From: Bacilli bacterium
GTDB taxonomy: Bacteria; Bacillota_I; Bacilli_A; RF39; UBA660
DNA: 45,664 bases
Reading direction: 5' to 3'
NCBI GenBank assembly: GCA_017627015.1
Contig: JAGAHP010000035.1
Coordinates: 1 to 45,664, forward strand
Shown: positions 1-9,400 of the stretch, one piece after another
Numbering within the stretch: the first letter of the stretch is position 1
Layout of the letters: the number at the start of each line of letters is the position of its first letter
Program-made: the position numbers and the translations under genes
The notes under the pieces: generated by a model
What the model saw: only the letters and a program-made list of their open reading frames with translations
Databases searched by the model: none
Told to the model about the DNA's origin: nothing

Positions 1-198
1 TGGAAGTACTATAGCACCTCTTAATTGTTGATCAGTTTTTTTAGTATCTAAATTAAGATTCATAGCAACTTCTACAGAACCATCAAATTTACTAGTACTA
101 GTCTTTTTAACTAATTCTATAGCTTCTTCTTTAGTATAAGCTTTACCTTTTTCAATTAATTCTAAAGCTTGTACGTACTTTTTACCTTTCTTTCTCAT
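1..198 (-). CDS. rplA: 50S ribosomal protein L1 (N-terminal part; runs off the window)
   Basis: Ribosomal protein L1 forms the mobile L1 stalk near the E site of the 50S subunit and in many bacteria represses its own mRNA. The 66 codons visible read [19 protein letters not shown] then a helix with [13 protein letters not shown] and [20 protein letters not shown], the usual L1 N-terminus. The ATG at 196-198 is preceded by a strong ribosome binding site (AGGAGGA at 202-208). The gene lies directly downstream of rplK, the usual L11-L1 pair, with a possible L1-binding hairpin between them. The rest lies beyond base 1. Confidence 0.95.
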   Translation of the reverse strand, partial: MRKKGKKYVQALELIEKGKAYTKEEAIELVKKTSTSKFDGSVEVAMNLNLDTKKTDQQLRGAIVLP

Positions 199-208
199 AA
201 TTCCTCCT

Positions 209-237
209 TGTGGTATTTGCGGATATTTCCTCCCACA
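209..237 (-). promoter_or_regulatory. Putative L1-binding hairpin in front of rplA
   Basis: Read on the minus strand, UGUGG (237-233) pairs with CCACA (213-209). A one-sided bulge GAGGAAA (232-226) follows the left arm, then a short UAU/AUA stem closes a 6-nt loop. The Shine-Dalgarno sequence of rplA (208-202) abuts the 3' arm, so a protein bound here would hide it. The same GUGGGAGG motif with a closing CCAC arm precedes rplK. Control by L1 is inferred from the known L1 feedback on the L11-L1 operon. Confidence 0.45.
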
Positions 238-256
238 TATCTATATATGTAAAATT

Positions 257-682
257 CTAATCCTTAATTTCGATACCCATATTTTTTGCGGTACCTTCAA
301 TAATCTTCATAGCTTCTTCAACTGTATAAGCATTTAAATCTGGTAATTTAGTTTCTGCGATTTGTCTAAGTTGATCTTTAGTTAATGATCCAACTATATC
401 TTTTGATCCAGTTGATGATGCTTTTTTAACTCCAGCAGTCTTTTTAATTAAGAATGCAGCAGGTGAAGTCTTTACTTTGAAATCAAATGATCTATCATCG
501 TAAATATATACTTCTACTGGAACTACATCGCCCATTTTATCTTTTGTAGCATCATTAAATCTGTTACAAAAATCTGGTAGTGGAATACCGAATGGACCTA
601 ATGCTGTACCAACTGGTGGAGCAGCTGTAGCCTTTCCTGCAGGGATTTGAAGTTTTACCTTATTTACTATTTCCTTTGCCAC
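257..682 (-). CDS. rplK: 50S ribosomal protein L11
   Basis: L11 binds the GTPase-associated region of 23S rRNA and supports factor-dependent steps of translation. The 141-residue product matches the usual family length and carries the IPAGKATAAPPVGTALGP segment and the C-terminal rRNA-binding domain ending VEEAMKIIEGTAKNMGIE. I place the start at the GTG at 682-680: AGGAGG at 696-691 is spaced 8 nt from it. An earlier in-frame GTG (691-689) overlaps that ribosome binding site and cannot be used with it. The gene lies between nusG and rplA and has its own probable promoter and leader. Confidence 0.96.
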   Translation of the reverse strand: MAKEIVNKVKLQIPAGKATAAPPVGTALGPFGIPLPDFCNRFNDATKDKMGDVVPVEVYIYDDRSFDFKVKTSPAAFLIKKTAGVKKASSTGSKDIVGSLTKDQLRQIAETKLPDLNAYTVEEAMKIIEGTAKNMGIEIKD

Positions 683-712
683 GAAAAACACCTCCTATAA
701 ATTTTTTTCGCG

Positions 713-743
713 AGTGGTACAAATGACTTGTATGCCTCCCACT
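713..743 (-). promoter_or_regulatory. Putative L1-binding leader hairpin of the rplK-rplA mRNA
   Basis: On the minus strand AGUGG (743-739) pairs with CCACU (717-713). Inside it, UACAA (732-728) pairs with UUGUA (722-718) around a GUCAU loop. The bulge is only on the 5' side (GAGGCA, 738-733). Two stems joined by an asymmetric purine-rich loop is the form expected of an L1 site, since L1 recognises such a structure in 23S rRNA and in its own mRNA. It lies in the 5' leader between the promoter and the rplK ribosome binding site. Confidence 0.55.
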
Positions 744-776
744 TCTTCTATATATAAAAATACATAGTGCCATAAT

Positions 777-805
777 AATATAACATGTTTTTACATGTTT
801 GTCTA
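777..805 (-). promoter_or_regulatory. Promoter of rplK-rplA
   Basis: The -35 box is TAGACA (805-800) and the -10 box TATATT (782-777), spaced 17 nt, immediately beyond the nusG stop codon. The spacer carries two ACATGT palindromes (783-788 and 793-798) separated by TTTT, about one helical turn apart. Confidence 0.6.
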
Positions 806-808
806 TAC

Positions 809-1348
809 TTATTTGTCAAGTTCTATTTGTGTTAAGTCAACCTCAACAGTAGTTTCTTGACCAAATAAATCTATTGATACTTTTGCTTTGTTATTTTCTT
901 TATCTATTTCTAATACTTTACCAGCCATTAACTTGAATGGACCATCATTAATCTTAACTTTGTCATCAACTTTAAGATCAACAACAACTGGTTTATCAGT
1001 AACACCAATAGTTTTAAGAATATTATCTATTTCATGTTTAAATAATGGGAATGGTTTAGCACCTTTACCAGATGATCCTAAGAAACCAGTAACACCTGGA
1101 GTATTTCTAACTACATACCAAGCTTCATCAGTCATAATCATTTCAACTAATACATAACCTGGGAATAGTTTTTTAACTTTTTCTTTCTTAACTCCGTCTT
1201 TTATTTCAACTTCTGTTTTTTCAGGTACTATAACTCTAAAAATATAATCTTGCATGTTCATAGATTGGATACGCATCTCTAACTTTTCTTTTACTTTATT
1301 CTCATGTCCAGAATAAGTATTAACTACATACCATTGTTTTTCTTCCAT
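809..1348 (-). CDS. nusG: Transcription termination/antitermination factor NusG
   Basis: NusG binds RNA polymerase and modulates pausing and termination. The 179-residue product starts MEEKQWYVVNTYSGHENKVKEKLE, typical of the NGN domain, with the conserved FPGYVLVEM and VRNTPGVTGFLG segments, and ends in a KOW domain (KINDGPFKLMAGKVLEID). The ATG at 1348 follows AGGAGGT at optimal spacing. An in-frame GTG seven codons upstream would overlap the end of secE and lacks a binding site. It follows secE closely, as is usual. Confidence 0.96.
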   Translation of the reverse strand: MEEKQWYVVNTYSGHENKVKEKLEMRIQSMNMQDYIFRVIVPEKTEVEIKDGVKKEKVKKLFPGYVLVEMIMTDEAWYVVRNTPGVTGFLGSSGKGAKPFPLFKHEIDNILKTIGVTDKPVVVDLKVDDKVKINDGPFKLMAGKVLEIDKENNKAKVSIDLFGQETTVEVDLTQIELDK

Positions 1349-1359
1349 AGTTATACCTC

Positions 1360-1572
1360 CTAAAACCACTCACTAATAGTTTTAACAATTGATTTGAAAT
1401 CAATCATACCTATTAATACTATAATATATTGAATTAACATAAAGAATATTGCGAAAAATGCAATTGTTAGAACTGTTATTCCAACGTTTTTCCATAATTC
1501 TTTACCTTTACACCATCTTATTCTTTTTACTTCTGCTTTCATATCAGAAAATAAGTCTTTAATTTTTTCCAT
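1360..1572 (-). CDS. secE: Preprotein translocase subunit SecE
   Basis: SecE is the small clamp subunit of the SecYEG channel in the cytoplasmic membrane. The 70-residue protein has an amphipathic N-terminal helix with the conserved EVKRIRW segment and one membrane segment (about residues 30-57), the Gram-positive single-span form. It ends with TAG (1362-1360) and nusG starts 12 nt later. The usual upstream neighbour rpmG (L33) is absent: only 86 nt separate secE from sigH. Confidence 0.94.
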   Translation of the reverse strand: MEKIKDLFSDMKAEVKRIRWCKGKELWKNVGITVLTIAFFAIFFMLIQYIIVLIGMIDFKSIVKTISEWF

Positions 1573-1624
1573 AATTTCACCTTTTTTCCAAATAAAAAAA
1601 CACTTCTTGTGCCTTCTTAACTAA

Positions 1625-1653
1625 AATATACCATAATTATATATATAAGTCAA
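1625..1653 (-). promoter_or_regulatory. Promoter of secE-nusG
   Basis: TTGACT (1653-1648) and TATATT (1630-1625) are spaced 17 nt, right after the sigH stop codon and 52 nt before the secE start. Confidence 0.7.
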
Positions 1654-1658
1654 CAATT

Positions 1659-2279
1659 TTAAGAAATGTTTTCCTTATTTAATATACTAGAAACTTTTGT
1701 TTTAATTCTACTAATAGCGCCATCTACTGCTTTTTCAGTGATATTTAGGAGCTGCGCTATTTCTTTATAAGTAAATCCTTGTATTCTTAAATTAAATACA
1801 TCTTGTTCTGATGAAGTTAATTTTTCTTCTATCTTATTATATAGTTCATCTTGTTCTTCTAATTCTATAAAAGACTTTTCAGGATCTATATTTTTATCAT
1901 CTAATATTAAATCCACTAATGGCTTACCAATACTATTAACAGTTGAATCAAGTGATATAGAATCATTTAATATTTTATTTTTATCTCTTGCAACATGTTT
2001 TAAGAAAGAAGCAATTTGTCTTTCTATACATAGATTTGCAAATGTATAAAATTTAACGTTTTTTTGGTCATTATAGTCATTTAAAGCTTGAGTTAGCCCT
2101 AGTCTACCTTCTTGGAATAAGTCATTAAATTCGAACCCTTTTGACTCTATAAACGTTTTATATTTAGAACACTTCATCTTTATTAAATTATCGTACTTTT
2201 CAAAAAATACATCACGAGCATCCTCATTGTTTTCAGATACTAAATATAATAATTCGTTTTCATCTTCATATTTAGTCAT
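1659..2279 (-). CDS. sigH: RNA polymerase sigma-H type factor
   Basis: In Bacillus, sigma-H directs transition-state, early sporulation and competence genes. The 206-residue protein has a region 2 with FNDLFQEGRLGLTQALNDYN and FYTFANLCIERQI, and a C-terminal region 4 helix-turn-helix (SSEQDVFNLRIQGFTYKEIAQLL, then NITEKAVDGAISRIKTKV). Length and spacing match SigH rather than an ECF factor. The rlmB-sigH-secE-nusG order is that of Bacilli. The Rae1/YacP gene usually between rlmB and sigH is missing (4 nt gap). Confidence 0.9.
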   Translation of the reverse strand: MTKYEDENELLYLVSENNEDARDVFFEKYDNLIKMKCSKYKTFIESKGFEFNDLFQEGRLGLTQALNDYNDQKNVKFYTFANLCIERQIASFLKHVARDKNKILNDSISLDSTVNSIGKPLVDLILDDKNIDPEKSFIELEEQDELYNKIEEKLTSSEQDVFNLRIQGFTYKEIAQLLNITEKAVDGAISRIKTKVSSILNKENIS

Positions 2280-2283
2280 TTAA

Positions 2284-2979
2284 TCACCCTTCATTTTTTT
2301 GTCTTACAACTTCATATATAGTAATACCAGCCGCAACTGATGCATTCAAACTATTTATTTTTCCACTCATAGGAATACTAATAACAAAATCACATTTATC
2401 TTTAACTAGTCTTGATATTCCGTTTCCTTCCGCACCAATTACTAAACATGTTCTTTCATCATATGATACATCCGTATAAGTTGTACCATCCATATCAGTA
2501 CCATATATCCAAAAACCATATTCTTTTAATTTATCAATTGTTTGAGCTAAGCTATTAACTTCTACTATATTTATATTGTTTAGTGCTCCAGCGGATACTT
2601 TCATAACAGTAGAATTAATTTCTACACCTCTTCTTTTAGGTATTATAATCGCATCTACACCAGCAGCTTCAGCAGTTCTTATTATCGCACCTAAATTATG
2701 AGGATCCTCTAAATGATCAAGCATAACTATAAATCTATCATTTAGTAAATCATCTAACTTACCATATTTATAATCTTCTATTTCTAAAACTATTCCTTGA
2801 TGATTACCTTTATATTTCTTATCTATATCTCTTTTATCCATTTTAATTGTCTTAATATTATTCTTTTCTATATAATTTAGAATCTTTTTATCATCAAATG
2901 TTTTAGATATAATTACTTTCTTAATTTCCTTACCGCTATCAATTACTTCTTCCGCAACATTTCTACCAAATACTATCAT
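2284..2979 (-). CDS. rlmB: 23S rRNA 2'-O-methyltransferase RlmB (SpoU/TrmH family)
   Basis: RlmB methylates the ribose of G2251 (E. coli numbering) in the 23S P loop. The 231-residue protein has an N-terminal substrate-binding domain (VFGRNVAEEVIDSGKEIKKV) and the SPOUT knot with its hallmark motifs: DHLEDPHNLGAIIRTAEA (motif 1), CLVIGAEGNGISRLVKDKCD (motif 2) and IPMSGKINSLNASVAAGI (motif 3). The start overlaps the mrnC stop by 4 nt (ATGA). It ends in TGA, showing that TGA is a stop here. Confidence 0.95.
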   Translation of the reverse strand: MIVFGRNVAEEVIDSGKEIKKVIISKTFDDKKILNYIEKNNIKTIKMDKRDIDKKYKGNHQGIVLEIEDYKYGKLDDLLNDRFIVMLDHLEDPHNLGAIIRTAEAAGVDAIIIPKRRGVEINSTVMKVSAGALNNINIVEVNSLAQTIDKLKEYGFWIYGTDMDGTTYTDVSYDERTCLVIGAEGNGISRLVKDKCDFVISIPMSGKINSLNASVAAGITIYEVVRQKNEG

Positions 2980-3356
2980 TTTAATACCTCCAATATTATA
3001 TTAAATAGTTCATCTATTCTTTCTTTATTATTATCTAAATATAAATAACCAAATAAACATTCAAATCCAGTAGCCCATTTATATGTAACTATATCAGTAT
3101 TTTTAGGATGTGAATAAGTAGAAGCATTTCTACCTCTTTTAACATAATCTATTTCTGTTTCGGTTAATATATTATTCTCTATAAAATAGTTAATAAATTC
3201 ACACTGCTTTTTAGCTGTTACAAAATTCATTGCTTCCTTTTGTAATTTATTAACTTTACTTATACCTGTACTAATTAAATAATCTCTAACTTTTAATTCA
3301 TATACTGAATCACCTAAATAAGCAAGTGATAATATATTTATTTCATTTATCCCCAT
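2976..3356 (-). CDS. mrnC: Mini-ribonuclease III
   Basis: Mini-III is an RNase III catalytic domain without a dsRNA-binding domain; it matures the ends of 23S rRNA precursors in Bacillus. The 126-residue protein shows LAYLGDSVYELKVRDYL with the catalytic acidic residue, the KGRNAS-like RGRNASTYSHPKNTD segment and the ATGFECLFGYLYL helix. It is translationally coupled to rlmB by a TGA/ATG overlap and begins behind the terminator of the giant upstream gene. The ribosome binding site is AGGTGG. Confidence 0.94.
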   Translation of the reverse strand: MGINEINILSLAYLGDSVYELKVRDYLISTGISKVNKLQKEAMNFVTAKKQCEFINYFIENNILTETEIDYVKRGRNASTYSHPKNTDIVTYKWATGFECLFGYLYLDNNKERIDELFNIILEVLK

Positions 3357-3399
3357 TTTCTTTCACCACCTATATAATAACACATTTTTATAAATAATA

Positions 3400-3430
3400 A
3401 AAAAGAGAATTAATCATTAATTCTCTTTTT
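3400..3430 (-). terminator. Rho-independent terminator of the giant surface-protein gene
   Basis: A perfect 15-bp inverted repeat (3400-3414 with 3416-3430) has A and T tracts at its ends. It contains the stop codon of the giant gene (3412-3410). Symmetry could let it act in both directions. Confidence 0.75.
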
Positions 3431-6400
3431 ACGATTAATAAACATATAAATACCAAATAAAGCACTTAATACAGCCATAGAAACAATTAGAATTATTCCT
3501 TGTGACTTGTGTTCTAAATCATATTTATATAATAGACCAAATACTGATGAACCTACATTAGATGAAGCATTTGGATTTAAACAAATACCATTTTCATCAA
3601 ATTGATAATTTACTCCGTCTATTTCGTACGAACCGTTTACATAAGCATCACAATCTACATAATTATTGCTATCTCCATCTAATTTAGAGAAATAGAACCA
3701 ATTATCATCTTGATCTTTAACCCAACCCATCTTAGCAATACCATTTTCTATATAATATAGTCTATTTTCACCACTAAGATTAGGTAATACTTGGAATCCA
3801 TCTGCTTTAATAACACCATGATCATAATATGACCATTGTTGATCTAGTAAATGATCTTGTGGAGGTTGAACAGATTCACTATTAATTAGTTGCCATCCAT
3901 GAAGTCTCCACTCAGCATATAATGTTATATTAGCTGAATAAGTATTCGCTGGAATAGTTCCTCCATTATCATAATGAGTACCTTGTCCATCAGCACTAGT
4001 ATTCCAACCAGTAAACTCATAATTATAATCTGAACCACTATTAGTAAATGAATTTAATACTAAAGTATTAGCATTAGCTGGATTAATTACTTGATCATTC
4101 ATAGTACCTGTTCCACCATTTGCATTAAACGAAACATTAATACTTGTAGTTGTATCTATCCACTGTGCATATAACTTAGTATATTTATTTATAGATCCAG
4201 CAGGAATAGTACTTCCATCAGAGAAACTAGTTCCACTTCCATCAGAAGCTGTATTCCATCCACCAAATACATAATCACCATTAGTAAATGTATTAGTATT
4301 TAATGTATTTAAAACAGTTGAATTAATAACTTGCATGTTCATTGTGCCTGTTCCACCATTTGCATCAAAATCTATACCTATAGATGTCTTATCAGTGAAG
4401 TATCCTGGATTATCATTATATTCATCTATTCTTGCATAGGCTTTATCAGTTTTTGAAGAATTAAATGTTGTTCCCCAGCCACCAACTAAGTTTATATCTC
4501 CAGTGAACATACTAGAAGAACTTTTTACTGATGTTGCAACAAAAGAATTAGTTGCATATATTGTAGTTAGTTTTCTACAACCATGGAACATAGCACTCAT
4601 AATTGTTACTTTACTTGTATCAAATTTATCGCCTAAATCTAAACTGGTTAAACTACTACAGCTGGCAAACATTAGTTCCATATTTGTAACACTGCTTGTA
4701 TCAAATTTGTCGCCTAAATCTAGACTCGTTAAACTGCTGCAATCACTAAACATAGCACTCATAGTTGTTACATTACTTGTATCAAATTTGTCGCCTAAAT
4801 CTAAGCTGGTTAAACTGCTACAATTATAGAACATAACAGATATATCTGTAACAGCACTTGTATCAAATGAAGATACATCAATATTTGTTAAACCTTTTAG
4901 ATTACTAAACATATATGAACTACTTGTATTTAAACTAGGATTTGTATCTTCACTCCACCAATATATAGTTCCATTATCATACCACATATAGATTGGTGTA
5001 TTGTATGTTTCGTTTGATATTGATACTATATTATCACTTGTCATAGAACTTATATCTGGCCTTGTACTTGACTTTTGTATTGATGTTATATTTGTATCTG
5101 ATGATGAATCTGTTGCAGATGCATTACCTGCTAATCTTTTCATTTTAGCATTTACATTTTTCCCTGTATCGAACATTGCATTTACTTCCATCCATTTTGC
5201 ATATAATTCTTTATTATTTAAAGAATCAATATTATCTATGACAGCTTGTTCATCATTATAACTTGTACCTGAACCATTTTGTTTTGTATTCCATCCAGTA
5301 AATTTATAACCTTGTTTTGTTGGTTCTTTGTAAGAAGTACTATCATAATATGAATTATTAACATACTTAATAATATTTGATGTTACATCTTGTTCAAATT
5401 CACCATTATTCGCATCAAAACTTACTGTTTTTACATTATCCCATTTAGCAATATATCTAGCTGAACTATTTGGAATTGTTTCACTAGTAACTTCTACACC
5501 TGTTTGTATATCAGTCCACCATCCTAAGAAGACATAACCCTCTCTAGTTGGTGTTGGTAGTGTTCCTAATGCTGAACCTTGATTAATATTCTTATATGTA
5601 GGACTTACTGTTCCACCGTTTGCATCAAACTCAACAGTGTAGAAAGCTTGTCCATTATAATTTATACATCTTCCTTCAGAATCAAATTCATAAGATACTC
5701 CATCTATAGTCTTAGTTACACTTCTATAAGCATTTGCATTTACATAACCATTACTTTGGCCATTTCCATCATCATCCTCTGTACTAAAGTAATAATAATA
5801 TCCACCATAGTTTAACCATCCAAGATGAGCTACCCCATTAACAAAGTAATATTTTTGCTCTTGTCCATATAAATCATTTAATAAATGGAAACCAGATTCT
5901 ATTTTTGTACCATTATCATAATATACCCATTCTTGTTCTAATAAATGCTGTGATGGAGGATTTAATGACGATCTATTTTGTAACATCCATCCTTCTTTTG
6001 CAGTAAAGTATCCCGGGTTACCATTATATTCATCTATTCTTGCATATTCTTTACCTGTATTTGAAGAACTATATTTTGTTCCCCATCCTCCTACAATTGA
6101 TTTACAATTAAAGAACATATTTGAAGAATCAGTAATATTAGTAGTAACAAATAATGGAGATGCATAAATAGTTATTAAACTTTTACAACCATAGAACATG
6201 CCACCATTTGATTTTACAATACCCATGTTTGGAGAATATGAGTCTGGAATATCAACAACCCCATTCATTTTAGTTACTTGACTTGTGTCAAAAGAACTTA
6301 AATCTAGATAAACTAATTTTTCACATTGCCAGAACATGGCTTCCATATTAGTTACTTTTGATGTATCAAAAGAGCTTAAATCTAGTTCTTCTAAGCTTTG

Positions 6401-9400
6401 ACAATTAGAAAACATATTATACATATATTTTAAACTACTTGTATTAAATGTACTTAAGTTTATTCTTTTTAAATTTTGACAACAACTAAACATTGAATTC
6501 ATATTTGTTACTTTGCTTGTATTAAATGATGTTAAATCTAAACTTGTTAATTCATAACAAGCTAAAAACATTTGTCTCATATAAACTACATTGCTTGTAT
6601 TAAAATTACTTAAATCTAAAGATAATAAATTATGACACCTTGCAAACATATCTGACATATCTGTTACTTTGCTTGTATCAAAACTACTTAGATCTACAGA
6701 GGTTAAATAGAAGCAACTAGAGAACATATCTGACATATCTGTTACTTTGCTTGTATTAAAACTTCTTAAGTCAAGTGATGTTATAATCTTACAACAAGAA
6801 AACATAGAATGCATCTTGGTTACGTTGCTTGTATTAAAATTACTAAGATCTAAACTTTGTAATACGTAACATTCATAGAACATATATGACATATCTGTTA
6901 CATTACTTGTGTTAAAGTTTATTACAGATAACGATGGTAATGATTTGCATTGATGAAACATCCATGACATATCTTCCACACTTGATGTATTAAAAGAAGA
7001 CAAATCTATTTGGGTTAATGAATTACAACAAGAAAACATAGAATGCATATTTGTTACATTGCTTGTGTCAAAACTAGTAAGATCTAAACTTAATAAGGAA
7101 CGACAACTTGAAAACATCAGTGTCATATTAGTTACACTTGATGTATTGAAATTTGATAAATTCAAGTTTTCTAAACTTTCACATATACAGAACATCCACG
7201 ACATATCGGTTACTTTACTTGTATTGAATGATGTTAAATTTAAACTTTCTAATTTTTTACAACTATAAAACATATTATTCATAGTAGTGACATTGCTTGT
7301 ATTAAATGAACTTAAATCTAAACTTGTTAGGCTATTGCATTCTGAGAACAGACGTATCATACTTGTTATTTTACTAGTATTAAATGATGTTAAATTTAAA
7401 CTTTCTAATTTTTTACAACTTCTAAACATATAATTCATATCTGTTAATTTACTAGTATTAAATGATGTTAAATCTAAACTTGTTAAACTGCTACATTCTG
7501 CGAACATACTGGTCATATCTGTAACATTACTAGTATTAAATGATGTTAAATCTAAACTTGTTAAACTGCTACATTCTCTGAACATACTGGTCATATATGT
7601 TACTTTACTTGTATCAAAGTTATCTAAATTAAGAGTAGTAATTGACTTTAGTTTATAAAACATATATGAACTATATTCATTTAAATATGTGTTTGTTGTT
7701 TCTGCCCACCAATATATTGTTCCATTTTCATACCACATATATATTGGTACAACAGATTCGCTTGATGACACTATATTGTCACTTGTCATTTGACTAACAT
7801 CTGGCATTATAGAAGATTTTTGTATACTTGTAATATTTGTGTCATCAGTACTGTATGAGGCAGATGCATTACCTGCTAATTTTTTCATTTTTTGATTTAC
7901 ATCATAACCACTATCAAAAGTAGCGGATGCTTCTATCCATTGAGCGTATACTGTCTTATCAGATAAGTTAGATATAAGAGCCTTTTCATCAGAATAAGAT
8001 GTTCCTGTGCCATCTTGTGATGTATTCCATCCGACAAACTTAAATTCATCTCTAGTTGGTTCTTCATATAATTTATCCGAAATAGTTTCGTACGGAGTAA
8101 CTACTGCATAATAACCATAGTATGCATTTGATGCATTAGAATAGAATGCAAATGTAGCTGTATTCCCTTCTATGTCAAATTCTACTGTTGTAATAGTATT
8201 ATTTCCACCAGTATATGTTTTTAATTGTCCCTTTGACATATTTCTTGTTACTTCACCATCATATGTACCTTTGAATACGTAAACGTAATCATAATTTACT
8301 TGTGTACCATATTTTAATTTAACATGCAATTTTTTTGCATTTTCAAACGTAACAACATCTTTAGTAGCTAAATTATTTTGATAAGAATCCGATCTAATAC
8401 CAGTGTCACTTATATTAGATGTATGGGAATATTTTTCTGTAGTTGTATTTTGGTATACTACTTGTCTAGTTGTTTCATCATCATCGAACTTACCACCATT
8501 TGCATTTAAAGTAACAGTATAATAAGGATTCCATTTAGCATATATTTTCATATCACCTGTTACAATAGTATCAGATGTTACTTCGCTTGTTAAATTACTG
8601 TTTTTGTACCATCCAATAAACGTATTTCCTAACTTTGTTGGTGTTGGTAATGGTCCTACTTCAGTACCATAATCTCTATTATAAGAACTTACTTCAGAAC
8701 CACCATTACTTTCAAATGATATAGTATATTTATTAGCAGTCATTTTAGCATAAACTGTAGTATTTTGTGTTGGTGTATATGTATTATCTATTTGAACATT
8801 ATCAACCATCCAATAATCTAACGTATATCCTGTTTTCACATATACAGGTAATTCTCCAATGGAATCTCCTTGATTAATATACTTGTAATCTACTAATTTA
8901 TCTCCATCTTTGAATGATATAACATATTCCCCTGACATTGATTTAGAATTGAAGTAACCAGGGAAATTTTCTCCCATGTCATAATGCGCATATTCTTTAT
9001 CTATATGATCTTCTGAATAGACTGTTCCTTGTCCTCCTACAAGATTTATATCACCATTAAACATTGCTCCAGATGATGTAACTTGGCTTACAACAAACAA
9101 GTCAGATACTGTTATACTTTCCAAACCAGTCATGCCATCAAACATATAAGACATATTTGTTACTTTACTTGTATCAAATGATCTTAAATCTAAATTCTTT
9201 ATAGAACTAGCAGAACCAAACATATGGGACATATTTGTTACATCACTAGTATCAACGTTATTTAAAGAAATACTCTCTAGTGAACTCATTGAACCAAATG
9301 AATCACTACAACTTGTACCAAAATATACATTATCCATTATTAATGTCTTTAATGAATTTGGAATTGACATACTTCCATGAATTGAATCTGCAGGATACTT

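Noticed and set aside
3410..3560. An LPxTG sortase signal at the end of the giant protein.
   Set aside because: The tail has a membrane segment and basic residues but no LPxTG-like motif before it.
6110..7668. Regular 78-bp repeats that could look like a CRISPR array or minisatellite.
   Set aside because: They are in frame, diverge at third positions and encode a known 26-residue surface repeat.
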